DNA from: Bathymodiolus brooksi
Taxonomy: Eukaryota > Mollusca > Bivalvia > Mytilida > Modiolidae
Assembly (NCBI GenBank): GCA_963680875.1
Contig: OY804575.1
Span: 106,982,505 to 107,046,504, forward strand
Length of the DNA: 64,000 nt
Direction of reading: 5' to 3'
Below are positions 11,942 to 23,774 of this stretch, piece by piece (within the stretch, counting starts at the first letter, position 1; every line of letters begins with the position of its first letter). Both the position numbers and the translations under genes were made by a program. The notes under the pieces are model-generated. The model ran no database searches, was not told where the DNA came from, and saw only the letters and a list, made by a program, of their open reading frames with translations.

Positions 11942-12868
11942 TACAGTTGACTCTCGTTATCTCGAATTTGATGGGACCATGGAAAAAATTTGAGTCAACC
12001 ATAGTTCGACTCAAGAGGAGCTACGAAAATACCGGAAGTGTAGTTTGTTTAACCACGAAAGGCAGACAACTCGAGCGAAATTTTGAAGAGCTAAATCCAG
12101 CATCGCATGTCCCTTTTCTCGGAACGATTTTAAACATATTCGATGTTTTTGTTGCTGCTTTTTTTTTCTCTGTTAAATTCTTTGAATCTTGTGGAACGAC
12201 TGATAACTTCTAGATATCTTTTTTTGTATGTATGAATATGTTTATCTGTTTTGTTTATGTTTTTCACCCATCATGACATATTTTTCTTTGTGCAATACTG
12301 TTTATTTACAATAAATTGTGTGTTGTTATTATTCAATAAAGTTTAGAAGAAAACTATTCTTCTTTAATCAAAATTAATTTCCGACAAATAATTCAATGGA
12401 TAAAATGCTTCCTTTGTGTACATCATTGATGTATGCCGACCCAAGCGCACTTTTTATGAATCGATAATTTTTGATTGTACACATCTAACCTGTGTCATAA
12501 TACCAAGCCAATTCAAATAATATCACTAATTAATTTGACAGATTGTGAAATAAACATGTGAAATAGCCTAAGGTAAAAATGTCAAAGTCAATGACCGGAT
12601 GTTTCACCTGTGATCCAATTTTAATCCCAAGGTAGTACACATGTTTTGACAGGTAAATTCGACTTAATGAATGTAAATAATATGGCTTTCTACATCTCGG
12701 GACCAAAACTTTTATTCGAGACAACCAAAATTTCAACTCATCCGAATTCGACTCAACAGGAGTCAAATTATATATATTTATACACAACGAAGTTTGGGAC
12801 TTCGATAAAAATTCGACTCAACCAGAAATTCGAGTCAACCGAGTTCGAGACAATGAGAGTCAACTGTA
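11942..12868. mobile_element. ~0.93-kb TIR element with TA target-site duplication (pogo/Tc1-mariner-like)
   Basis: The left terminus TA-CAGTTGACTCTCGTTATC and right terminus GAGTCAACTG-TA are inverted, extending about 20 bp with a few mismatches (internal CTCGAA / TTCGAG). The interior repeats 'ttcgactcaa' and 'gagtcaacc'. No DDE transposase was recognised; the two open frames within (about 130 and 150 aa) run through the termini and look fortuitous. Confidence 0.6.
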
Positions 12869-13129
12869 TTTGGATTCATCTGACTGGGGACGAAGCCAAT
12901 GATCTTCCTCATTGGAGGAAAGTTTATATAGTGGTCCCTCTCACCAAAAGCCAGTCTTCTTATCAGGCCAGATTTCAGATGCATGGAAATAGTAAAATGC
13001 CATTATATTGTCCCTCTCAAGAAATGAAACCACTTTTTAAGGCTACTTTTTCAATGCAGGTGTGGCCTTATAAGTGGGGGACTACTATATTATTGTGATA
13101 TCAAGACTTTCTGTTTGACATACATTGTA

Positions 13130-13305
13130 CATGTATTCATGTTTCATGCATGTAATTTCATACATGTACATTGTGTAGTTGATGTATTAATGTTTCATAC
13201 ATGTACATTGTGTAGTTGATGTATTCATGTTTCATACATGTACATTGTGTAGTTGATGTATTCATGTTTCATACATGTACATTGTGTAGTTGATGTATTC
13301 TCACT
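13130..13305. repeat. 37-bp minisatellite, about 4 copies
   Basis: The unit (TGTATTCATGTTTCATACAT followed by GTACATTGTGTAGTTGA) is nearly identical in successive copies; the first is degraded. Confidence 0.9.
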
Positions 13306-14032
13306 TTCAACAAAAATTGAAGTGTTACCAGTCTCTGTAACATCAGTTTATTTCATCTTGGGTCGTTTTTTGGCGAAGTATTTTAAAAAAAATAGTGGTG
13401 GCCTGTTTTATTGGTAAAGAAAACCAGTATATTTGGTGAGAACGACTGACCTTCCAAAAGTCAATGGTAAACTTTATCGTACAAGTTTGTATTGTGTAGC
13501 GACTGTTGTTCAATGATGTGTGACAGTAACTACTGAAAATGTGTTTTCTGACTCAGATTAACTCCAATAATAGTATTTCAAGAGTATGTTTTATAAAGAA
13601 AATGGTTTAATAAAATTGTACTTTATAAGACTGAAGTGAGAACACAGACTGCTGAATTTATCATTGGTTATGTGGTTGCTCCTGTTTTTTTCAAAATGGT
13701 ATGGCTGTATAATTATAAAGCGTATACCTGTATGTGTTCATTGGGCGGAACATTACAATCTCGGCAAACGTTTGCTGTTGAAGCATTCTGTTGAAAAAAT
13801 GAAATATGTTGTATGCACATGAAAAGTTGGAAGATACCAAAGGGGTAATCAGAAGCCCTAAATCACAGGACAGACAATACAATGGCTAAAAGAAATAAGA
13901 TGAAAAGGTACTTCAGAATGGTAATCCGTTCCTGCTCCTCTAGAGGCATCTGTTGTGTTACTGTTAAACAACACACACATTATTTGATATAGAAGTTATG
14001 TTGGACACTATATAGTCCGTTTGATCTCTATA

Positions 14033-14629
14033 AATCTCCAGAAAATCTTTCTTAAAAATCCATTTTTCAAATCAACATATTTTATTTCTAAATGTATGTT
14101 AATATATGATATATACGAACTCTTCCAAATTTTGGGTCATTTATTAAAAGGTTGTCCATTAGCTATAATTATGTCTCTATGTTAATTCTAGTTTCTAAAG
14201 TGTAAAAAAATGCATGGAGTTGGTACAGGTAGAGTAAGAGCTTTCCCATCAACTTTTTGCCTTGAATATCTATTTCATTGTACCATGTGACTTTGGACAC
14301 AGTATTAGGAGATTCTCAATTCTTTAATATTTAAATGTACAAAGTCACATGGTAGAGTGAAATATACATTGATAGCACATGTCTATTTGGTTTTGTTTTG
14401 ATGGCATGGCTCTTTCACTATTTGTACTCACTCCATGCATATTTTTTTTCACCTCAGAAAATTTAATTAACATAAGAATGGGCATTTTATTTTATTAATT
14501 GAACACAAATTTTGAAATTAATCGCCAGAGTTCATTTATATCATATATAATTATATACATTTAGATAAAAAAAATTGTTGATTTGAAAAATGGATTTTCA
14601 AGAAAAATAATTCAGAAGATTTATAGAAG
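14033..14629. mobile_element. ~0.6-kb foldback (long imperfect palindrome)
   Basis: 'ctataaatctccagaaaatctt' and AATCCATTTTTCAAATCAAC at the left pair with GTTGATTTGAAAAATGGATT and 'cagaagatttatag' at the right. Inner pairs include CATGTGACTTTG / CAAAGTCACATG and CATGGAGT / ACTCCATG. The structure is a foldback transposon or large MITE without coding sequence. Confidence 0.65.
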
Positions 14630-14749
14630 TAGAACAACTATAGTACATGTAAATCAATTTATTATAAATGAAAAATGAACACCATAGAAGAGAATTTAGG
14701 ATGTAAGTATGAAGAAAAAACAAGAAATAAAGGAAAATACCTTCATTTT

Positions 14750-16730
14750 TAGCTCGCCTTGCCAAAGGCAAGGTGAGCTTTTGCCATCGCTTGGCATCCG
14801 TTAACTTTTCACATTTTAATCTTCTCCTCTGAAACCCCTCAGCCAAATGAACTGAAACTTGGTAGGAAGCATCTATGGTAGGTCCTTTATAAAGATTGCT
14901 CATTTTGTCCCGATCCATTAACAAACATGGCCGCCACAGGCAATTCTTGTTTCTGATTGGCCGATTTTTTTAAATCTCCTCTGAAACCGCTTAGCCAAAT
15001 GAATCAAAACTTGGTAGGAAGCATCCTTGGGAGGTCCTCTATAAAGATTGCTCATTTAGTTCCAATCCGTTAACAAACATGGCCACCACAGGCCATTTTT
15101 GTTTCAGATTGGTTGATTTCTAAAAAATCTTCTCCTCTGAAACCGCTTTCCCAAATGGACTGAAATATGGTAGGAAGCATCTATGGAGGGTCCTCTATAA
15201 AGATTGCTCATTCCGTCCCAATCCATTAACAAACATGACCGCCACAGGCAATTCTTGTTTCTGATAGGCCGATTTAAAAAAACTTCTCCTCTGAAACCAC
15301 TTGTCCAAATGAACTGAAACTTGGTAGGAAGCATCTATGGAAGGTCCTCTATAAAGATTGCTCATTTTGTCCCGATTAGTTAACAAACATGGCCGCCACA
15401 GGCAATTCTTGTTTCAGATTGGTTGATTTCTAAAATATCTTCTGATAAAAGAAAGACAACTCTTGTTTAAATATAGATATCTGTATTCAAAATGCATTTA
15501 TCTCTATACAGATTTTTAAAAATCTTCTCCTCTGAAACCGCTTGGCCAAATGAACCGAAACTTGGTAGGAAACATCTATGTGTGGTCCTCTATAAAAAGT
15601 GCTAATTTCGTCCCAATCCATTTACAAACATGGCCACCACAGGAAATTGTTGTTTCTGATTGGTCGATTTATAAAAATCTTTTCCTCTGAAACTGCTTGA
15701 CCAAATGATCCGAAACTTGGTAGGAAGCATCTATGGAAGGTCCTCTATAAAGAATGCTCATTCAGTCCCGATCCGTTACAAACATGGCCGCCACAGGTGA
15801 TTCTTGTTTCTGATTGGCTGATTTTTTAGATTCTTCTCCTCTGAAACCATTTGGCCAAATGAACCGAAACTTGGTAGGAAGCATCTATGGAAAGTCCTCT
15901 GTTACAATTGCTCATTTCGTCCCAATCCATTAATAAACATGGCCACCACAGACCATTCTTGTTTCTGATTGATTGATTTCTAAAAATCTTCTCCTCTGAA
16001 ACCGCTTGGCCAAATGAACCGAAACTTGGTAGGAAGCATCTATGGAAGGTTCTCTATAAAGATGGCTCATTTAGTCCCGATCCATTAACAAACATGGCCG
16101 CCACAGGCATTTCTTGTTTCTGATTGGTCGATTTCTAAAAATTTTCTACTCTGAAGCAGCTGGGCTAAATGGACCAAAACGTGGTAGGAAGCATCTATGG
16201 AAGGTCTTCTATGGGAATTGCTCATTCCGTTCCGATCCGTTAAGAAACATGGCCGTCATAATTCTTGTTTCTGATTGGTCAATTTCTAAACCTCTGAAAC
16301 CGCTTGGCCAAATGATCCGAAACTTGGTAGGAAGCATCTATGGAAGGTCCTCTATAAAGATTGCTCAATTTGTCCCGATCTGTTAACAAACATGGCCACC
16401 ACAGGCGATTCTTGTTTCTTATTGGTCGATTTCTAAAACAGCTTTTCCTCTGAAACCGCTTGGCCAAATGATATGAAACTTGGTAAGAAGCATCTATGGA
16501 AGGTCCTCTATAGATAATGCTCATTTCGTTTTGATCCATTAACAAACATGGCTGCCACAGGCAATTCTTGTTTTAGATTGGTCGATTTCTAAAAATCTTC
16601 TCCGAAACTGCTTGGCCAAATTGAGCTGAAATTTGGTGGGAAGCACCTATGGAAGGTTCTGTATTAAGTTTCCTCAAAGCAGAATGAAAGGTGAGCGACA
16701 CAGGCTCAGCTCAGTGCCGAGCCTCTAGTT
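14750..16730 (+). mobile_element. Pearl/Helitron-like element, about 11 tandem ~165-bp units
   Basis: Head hairpin GCTCGCCTTGCC/GGCAAGGTGAGC at 14752. The core then repeats with CCTCTGAAACCGCTTGGCC, GAAACTTGGTAGGAAGCATC and ACAAACATGGCCGCCACAGG. The right end 'ggctcagctcagtgccgagcc' is followed by CTAG|T. It is the same family as 5318-6494 with a longer array. Open frames of 60-90 codons inside arise from the repeat unit and are not genes. Confidence 0.8.
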
Positions 16731-16927
16731 TTTAACATTATAGATCAGAATCAACCACCAGATTTAAAATTCAATCTTCAGATTGTCCCCTATTGAACCT
16801 TTCTGATTGATCAGTGCTGTGCACCAGTGGTATTGAGTTCACTTTGTCAAGGTGGTAGTCAAGCTGACACGGTTATATTATAATTTTTGTAGTATTTTTA
16901 GCATGCCGAGTACAATATTTAATAGGT

Positions 16928-17191
16928 TGATTTGATTTTTTGGTGTTTTAACGCCACTTTCAGCAATATTTCAGTTATATTATGGCGACCAGTTTTAGTG
17001 GTGGAAGAAGCCGGAGACAACCACCGACCATGGGCAAGCAACTGGTAAACTTTATCATTTGCAGCTGCGAGTCGAGTGCACCCTTTTTGTAATTTACAAA
17101 GCCGGGTGTGAACCCACGCCATATTGGTGATAGGCTTGTAGGAGTTGTTAGGTAATCCAACTACCTAACTCATTGAGCGACCCGGGCCCTT
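16928..17191 (-). repeat. SINE family B with perfect 12-bp TSD
   Basis: TATTTAATAGGT at 16916-16927 is repeated at 17192-17203. On the minus strand it starts with 'gggcccgggtcgctcaatgagttaggtagttgg', a tRNA-like head, and ends in the family-B tail 'gtggcgttaaaacacca'. Confidence 0.85.
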
Positions 17192-17203
17192 TATTTAATA
17201 GGT

Positions 17204-18996
17204 ACTGAATACTTCCACCTAGTCAACATTCTTTCGGTTCTCTGGCTGATATTGGTTACTCAGGTTGATACAGCATGTGATAAGGATTTTACCATGTATT
17301 ACTCTCTATCTATCATATATTTAGTACTTATTACTTAGATCTTGAATGTCTGATATAGATGCCATACTGAAACCTGTATGCATACCCGTATCACATACCC
17401 TGTGTCGCATACATTTTGGAACATCTCGTATCAGCATGCGGAAGACCTCGGGAGTAATCCACTTCAGTTTCAGCCGTCGATCATTTCATCCATGATGAGA
17501 ATTCCACGGACGATGTAAACATGAAAAAACTATAAATATCTTCACAAAAGACATTATTACATACATGGTTTATTGTTTATCGGTGATTTGTACATTTTGC
17601 ATTTGATCGTTTTCTAATATGACGTTATAATGACGTCACCGACGTCACGTTACCAAATCCCAGATAAATATACTATCACTGACAAACATGATCTTCGGAG
17701 ACGAAGTGTATTCTGAAATCTATCTACAGAAAGGTATGACCGGGTCTTGTTGTAATACATTTTAGTGCATTTTGTAAAACAATTTGTTTACCTCAAAAAC
17801 GAAGTTGACTGAGGTTTATAAGACACAAATCAAGTGATATAAAAACTACAGAGCTGTTCAAATGTTGTCTGACCAGAAATGGGTGTTTGACATTATTATG
17901 TTTCTTTATATAGGATATATCCAATATACGACCTCCATGTCCTTCCACGGGCTGTGTTGAAAATGTCTTTCCGCATGTTCAATTATGAAAAAGTCGTTTT
18001 TTTCATCTTGAAACAGCTTCATGTCAAAAAAACATGTTTTATGGTATTTTTTCATGCTTCATTTTGTTTTTTCAAATATCATCAGGATGACTATATTTTA
18101 GACATTTCTGGAACAAATGAAAGTCATTATTCATTTTAATAATGTTCTGTTTTCTGTTTAATCCGAAGATAGTATGATAAATGATGAACATTGGCCTGTA
18201 TAATATTTGGGCGGTTACTACTCAAAATGTAAAAACGAGACGTTTGTATATATTATGTCTGTAGTCACTACAAGACTAGACGATACCAAAATAAACAACG
18301 GAATCAAGGAAACAATGACAAATTATGGTATACAACATGTGTTTAATCCCGAAAGTGTAATAAAATCGATCGGCTTGTATTTAAATTATACATGTATTAC
18401 TGTACACATTATGCATGTTTGATCCCAGCTTTGATTTAATAAGATTTTAGTTTTAATAATTTGGTCATAGTTCTAAGCAACGTAAATAAAACACTGTTTC
18501 CAGCTCACGATCGTCTATATTAATTTGTTACCCGGGTGAAGCACCGGTGAGGGTACAAGCTTTAAATACGATCAGAAAAACTTATCTTTGAAGGTGACTG
18601 CGAATTGAAGAACAGCAATAAATTGAGTGCTGTTCCTTATCTTTTTACTTTACGTGAGTTTAAGTTGGATTTTCTCACATATTTACTACATTTTCTTGTA
18701 AAGAAAAATGTCTATGATATTTATTTTGAGCATTTAAATATATAATGGCCTGTGTTTGGCTAACCAATTTAACGGTAACCCACTGTTGATTATTCTACGA
18801 TACGATACTCTCCACTCATCACTTTATTTTGGGTCAATTAATATTAATATTCGAATTTGCTCCGTAACTAATCTGTATTTTCGTAACAATATAATAACAT
18901 CACACAAATTTACCTATTAGACAGAATGAACAGAGTGATTATGAAAGATGCTATCTTACTAGTCGATATAACATTTATCGTCCTCGATAACACATC
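17204..18996. other. No gene recognised; possible CRE-like cluster inside
   Basis: AT-rich. Short open frames at 17,954-18,139 and 18,207-18,422 have no recognisable family features. The only structured part is the CRE-like cluster near 17,620-17,648. Confidence 0.4.
17620..17648. promoter_or_regulatory. Clustered CRE-like motifs
   Basis: TGACGTT, the palindromic CREB/ATF site TGACGTCA (17631-17638) and CGACGTCAC fall within 29 bp. A short ATG-led stretch starting near 17,690 and ending at a GTATGA donor-like site follows, but no gene could be built from it. A promoter is possible, not shown. Confidence 0.25.
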
Positions 18997-19521
18997 ATCT
19001 TCGCTAGCCAAGGGTTACGATTAGGGTTCCCCTTCTCTCCACCCTTGGCAGATCTAGAATACATTTTGAAATTCGCTCGCAATGCCACCTGGTGGTTTAT
19101 CGAAGTTGCGCCCCTTAGATAGTCGTCATCGCCAGCCAATCAGAATCGCTTTGTTATACGTATGCTGGAGAGTTGAAAATGGCAGCGCCCAGTGAAGAAA
19201 AACTTGTTTGTGATAAATTTAATTTGGAAGCACTTACTGTCAACCAAGTGAAAGTATCAAAGCTTTGGCAGACGGGAAAGATGTTTTCATTGGAACCAAA
19301 ACGAGAAGTGGCAAATCGTTGTCATATGAGAGCATTCCGGTGCCATCTTTGTTTACATTTCGTCGATAACATGTGCTCCATGTAAAACGTCTTCTGATTG
19401 GATACGTGTACCGGTAGCCGTAACCAATGAAACATTAAAGCGCGAATCCTCAAAATGTATTCTAGATCTGCCAAGGGTGGAGAGAAGGGGACCCGAATCG
19501 TAACCCTTGGCTAGCGAAGAT
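18997..19521. mobile_element. 525-bp TIR element with ~70-bp near-perfect ends
   Basis: The left end ATCTTCGCTAGCCAAGGGTT and right end AACCCTTGGCTAGCGAAGAT are exact inverted copies. The pairing continues through 'ccccttctc(t)ccacccttggcagatctagaatac' for about 70 bp. No clear target-site duplication. The interior holds a small ORF (19179-19385). Confidence 0.75.
19179..19385 (+). CDS. Small ORF inside the TIR element, unknown product
   Basis: 68 codons from ATG (MAAPSEEKLVCDKFNLEAL...) to TAA. The start resembles the first exon of an ordinary host gene more than a transposase: acidic and helical, then basic. It also has a Cys/His cluster (C-x2...C-x2-C) near the end. It may be a captured host exon. 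No family was recognised and coding status is unproven. Confidence 0.2.
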   Translation: MAAPSEEKLVCDKFNLEALTVNQVKVSKLWQTGKMFSLEPKREVANRCHMRAFRCHLCLHFVDNMCSM

Positions 19522-19589
19522 GTAACACATGTGACCCGTTCATCTCCTTTTTGTCATTTTAATTTGCATGATCCCTTTCTTTTTAACTT

Positions 19590-19665
19590 GCGACAGGTCG
19601 ATGGTTTTCTCCGGATACTCCGGTTTCCTCCAATAATAAAACTGACCGTCACGACAATGGACAAA
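19590..19665 (+). repeat. SINE-B 3' fragment
   Basis: GCGACAGGTCGATGGTTTTC, 'ctccggtttcctccaataataaaactgaccgtcacgac': the distal half of family B. Confidence 0.7.
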
Positions 19666-20664
19666 AGTATTCGTGACGCTTCCAATTTTCCCTATATATT
19701 TCATATTAAACTATGAATTTTTAAAGAATTATTCTGAAGTCAATTCATATCCTATTTTAGTGATAATTTTTGAACTAACACAAACAGAATTGCACGAAGT
19801 TATACTGTGTAATTGCAACATAGTTAAATAAGATAAACATTTTGAGAACACACAAGTCAAACACAAAACTGAATATATTTCGTCCAAAACACAATACAAT
19901 GATAGTACTTTTGTAGACAATTATTTGGGTCTGTGTTTAAATCATTACAATCTGAAATATTGTTTGAAAATTACCATTATAAACTACATACTTTTCTGCT
20001 TTTGTTGATAAAACAATTATCAAAATGGGACATGAATTGATCTCAGGATAATTATTTGAAAAACCATAGTTTTATATGAAATACATAGGGAAAGTCGGAA
20101 ACATACGAATACTTTTGGCCACTGTCTGTAATTGAAATATTGTTGAAAGTGGCGTTAATCACCATAACCCCCTGTTTTTTTTTCTTTTTTTAAAACTGAT
20201 TTGATTGGCTGTAAAACAGTGGATCGGACTAATCAAAATGATTAAAATGACTAATGAATAGTTGATGACTACGAGGATTCTTTGTCAGTTGACGTACTGG
20301 TGATGGGAGTAGAGTGACGGAATGTGCTCAATCGTGTATTGCCGACGATAATTATAAGTAACCATTTATAATTCATTTTTTTATTATTCATATACAACAG
20401 GACAACTTCGTAGTTTATTTTTCCAATGATCTAGCAAAAACTACTAGAAAGTTGGCATCCCTTGTCTTCAAGCTTAGTGAAACCATTAAATCACTTTTAC
20501 TACTTGGCTGTGGGGGGAATGCGGTTTTGGTAAGGGGCCAACCATTTAAATTTTTGAACGCAATACATTTACGAATCTTACCTGTATTTGAGAAGTGGTC
20601 AAAACTGTTCATATAGTTTCTATATATGTGTCTATTGTGACCAAAGATTACCTTAATAGGTTAA

Positions 20665-20779
20665 ATTGTCGCGGTAATGAATAGTTTTAAGGAAGAAAAA
20701 TGTCGCGGTAATGTATACCCGAATTCTCAAAAAATTGTCGCGGTAATGAGTTGTCATTTTTGATATTGTCGCGGTAATG
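20665..20779. repeat. Four spaced copies of a 13-15-bp motif TGTCGCGGTAATG
   Basis: Copies of (A)TTGTCGCGGTAATG start at 20665, 20699, 20734 and 20765, separated by 16-20 bp of unlike AT-rich sequence. The motif is conserved at the CG-containing core while the spacers are not. Confidence 0.85.
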
Positions 20780-22680
20780 TACTGCGCCCAAATTTTTATT
20801 GTGAACGCTGTTTTCCGTCGAGTCAGAATTTTTATCACGCGGAACAAAATTCAGGTTATTTGTTTTATACAAAAAAATCAGTATTTTTTTTTTCTTCAAA
20901 TTTTACCCAAATTTCTCGTAGAAAACTGCAGGTTTAGATTATTTATTTTTGCATCTTTTAGGACAACTTTTTTTCTATTGAATTTGGTGACAAACAAAAA
21001 CATATCTCCACGTCCCAATATAATTGTTAAATGTTCTTTTTCTAGAATACCGATTGTCATTAAAAACGTTCACTAAAATTTTGTAAACTACATTGTAATT
21101 ATTCTCTTTAAAACTTGAACCCAATCGCAATACATGTGATATTCAGTTAACTTATGAAATATCCTCTTAACTTAGATTTCAACGCTAGATTTTAATCATT
21201 TTTGGCAAAAATCTGGAATTCCAAACAGATTTAAAGTTATTGATAGATTATGTTATCAAAACATCTATTGTAAATGGTGTTAATTTGCACCCTTAAATTT
21301 CTAAATAAATAATCTGGAAAATAAAAACGTTTATTGACACGTATGTGGCTTCAGTTGAATGAGAAAAGTAATTGTGAACCAAAATAATCTACGTGACCAG
21401 TTTGAACAAAAAAGACATTCTTCAAAATTATTAATTACCAGATTATTTCAAGAAACGTATTAGTTGATTTTAGACGATAGAGATTTAGTAGGATTTCGTT
21501 ATATTTCAGAATGTAAATATTTTGAAAATTGTCGACTGATTAAGAAATCCAATTTCTGTCGCAATAGTCCAAATGATTTTAAAATGTGAAATAGGTCTTA
21601 TTACGCAGTATCGGTTCCTTTCGTATTTTACATACATACACACATTTTGATTGAGGGTTTGAACATTGCATAGTGAACCACCTCAAAGCATTTTCGAATT
21701 AACTGATAAAAAAAAATAGGGCAAAAAGTTTTGTGTGTGTATTTTTTTTGTTTTTGTTTTTCTTGGGGGTGTATAAAGAGGGAACGAAATCCACTATAAA
21801 CTAATCAAAATGCATTTTCTTCCATTTAAAATATATTTGTAACTTATTGTTAAATCTATATTTTGTCTAGTACGGCAATAGAAAGAATGAAACTGAAACA
21901 CGTGGCCAGTCAATACTTCTACACTTGACTTGTATTTTTTCAACACATTATTATTCATTGTTAATTGGGTACTTTATTCTATTTTGATCCGTTTTATTTG
22001 AAATGTAAGGCATTTATTATTTTAGCGGATTATCGATCCGTAATATGAAACATTATCCCTTTAAAAATATCAATTACGAATAAGATCTACCGGATATCGC
22101 CTCATTAAATAACAATGTGTGAATTTAATTTAATAATTTGACGATTGCGTGCCAGCTATTTGCACCTTTTTGTTCTAAAAATCGTTCAAACAGTTCGTAA
22201 TTTTGCATTGTCTTATATATGACAGAGATTGTGCGTTGTCGAATTTGAGTGGAGACTAAAATCACTTTCGGATTAAATTTCAATCTGTTAGGGTAAGTAT
22301 TCGAACTTAATTAAGTAAAATAAGTAAAAATTTTGAATACTAAGATTGAAGTTCAAATTTGATATAATCTAACATGCAACCTTAAAACAATATAATTTTC
22401 AAAGGAAGTTCAAGATTGGGAATATTAGTTGTAAAATGAATATTAGAAAATTAGTGCAACTAACACGCGGCGTCTTTGAAAAAAGGGGAAGTTATTAGCA
22501 ATAAATGTTACGATTGAGTTTGGTATAGATATTAACGGCTTCACAATAAATCGCTGTTCTATTAAACAAAAAACATACTGATTTGTTTTTAATTAATTAG
22601 AATTATCTTTTTATATATTAGTTCACGTCTTTGATTTGAATGCACTTGTCCATGTTTAATAATATTTTGTTTACAACATT
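20780..22680. other. AT-rich, no gene or repeat recognised
   Basis: Nothing supported on either strand beyond short open frames without family features. Confidence 0.5.
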
Positions 22681-22684
22681 AATT

Positions 22685-23345
22685 AAGTAAGTAATGACTT
22701 TATTTCAAAAGGGTAACACAGTTAGCAACAATAAGGTAATTTTCCCTGTGGCCCTCAAAACAAAAACAATCAAATACAGCAAATACAATTTCAAACAATA
22801 CATACATATTCACAACGAAATATCACAATCTGAGTATAATCAAGGATAAATCCTTGGTATAATGAATATAATCATTCGTTATTTTGTTTTGACATTAAAT
22901 AATCTGTATATTTCTTTTTGAATAGATCTATCTATGTCTTGAATTAATTTTAAATAAGGAGGTAAAGAATTCCATAAAATAGTTCCGGAGTAGTGAAAAG
23001 TTCGTTTCATAAAATTAGAATTTGGTCTTGGGACGAACAAATTTCCCTTTGCAGATGATCTTAATGAATAAACATTAGAATTTGTATTCATATCAAATAA
23101 ATTACACAAATAATCAGGAGCAGAATTATTTATACATTAAAACACTTTTATGATATTCTAATCTATTTTGAATAGACAGCCAACCAAGTTTTTTAAATAA
23201 TTGAAGAGATGGTATATCATATTTTGCATTAAGAATAATTCTTGCTGCACGCTTTTGTAATTTACATAGTTTTTCAAGATTCAAATTTGTGGTTTCTCCC
23301 CATACAGTACAACAATAATCAAACAGTGGTAGAATATGTGAGCAT
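22685..23345 (-). pseudogene. LINE ORF2 C-terminal remnant (Jockey/CR1-like), frameshifted
   Basis: On the minus strand the translation runs HILPLFDYCCTVWGE, LEKLCKLQKRAARIIL, LFKKLGWLSIQNRLEYHKS, then after a frameshift near 23,140 NSAPDYLCNLF, RPNSNFMKRTFHYSGTILWN and SLPPYLK. This is the conserved post-RT region of non-LTR retrotransposons (the 'WGxT...Q..A.R.I' and 'G..LWN.LP' blocks). The 3' UTR runs to about 22,685. Upstream RT and endonuclease are missing. Confidence 0.85.
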
Positions 23346-23489
23346 TATCAATAAAAAAAAACAAAAAACCTGACAATTATACTTGATAGTAGAGTTCGTG
23401 TTTCTCGATTTTGAGTTTTCTGTGTAATGTTTTGTAGATCGTTTTTTGTCATTGTGTCCTTTTTTCTTATGGTCTATGTATTGTCTGTC

Positions 23490-23772
23490 TTTAGATTTAC
23501 GGCTTCTGATTACCCCTTTGGTATCTTAGATTTACGACTTCTGATTACCCCCTTGGTATCTTAGATTTACGGCTTCTGATTACCCCTTTGGTATCTTAGA
23601 TCTACGGCTTCTGATTACCCCTTTGGTATCTTAGATTTACGACTTCTGATTACCCCTTTGGTATCTTAGATTTACGATTTCTGATTACCCCTTTGGAATC
23701 TTAGATTTACGACTTCTGATTACCCCTTTGGTATCTTAGATTTACGACTTCTGATTACCCCTTTGGTATCTT
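23490..23772. repeat. 35-bp minisatellite, 8 copies
   Basis: The unit holds ACGACTTCTGATTACCCC and TTTGGTATCTTAG and is nearly perfect. The preceding ~100 bp ('tttctgtgtaatgttttgtagatcg') is the dispersed bivalve repeat of which this unit is normally a single-copy part; a single inverted unit is at 13,835-13,880. Confidence 0.9.
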
Positions 23773-23774
23773 CA

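Noticed and set aside
11812..12213. 133-codon plus-strand open frame
   Set aside because: It starts outside and ends inside the TIR element beginning at 11,942; low-complexity tail and no motif.
12646..13098. 150-codon plus-strand open frame
   Set aside because: It crosses the right terminus of the TIR element at 12,868 and continues into another repeat; no transposase motif. Read as chance.
14598..16545. Several 60-108-codon frames on both strands in the pearl-like array
   Set aside because: All are made by the ~165-bp tandem unit and share its periodicity; no domain.
17690..17960. Two-exon mini gene starting at the ATG near 17,690
   Set aside because: Splicing to a possible acceptor near 17,914 gives only about 30 residues before a stop, with no family features.
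20665..20779. Repeat-spacer pattern resembling a CRISPR array
   Set aside because: The genome is animal, repeats are only 13-15 bp, spacers 16-20 bp, and there are four units. Kept as a spaced motif array instead.
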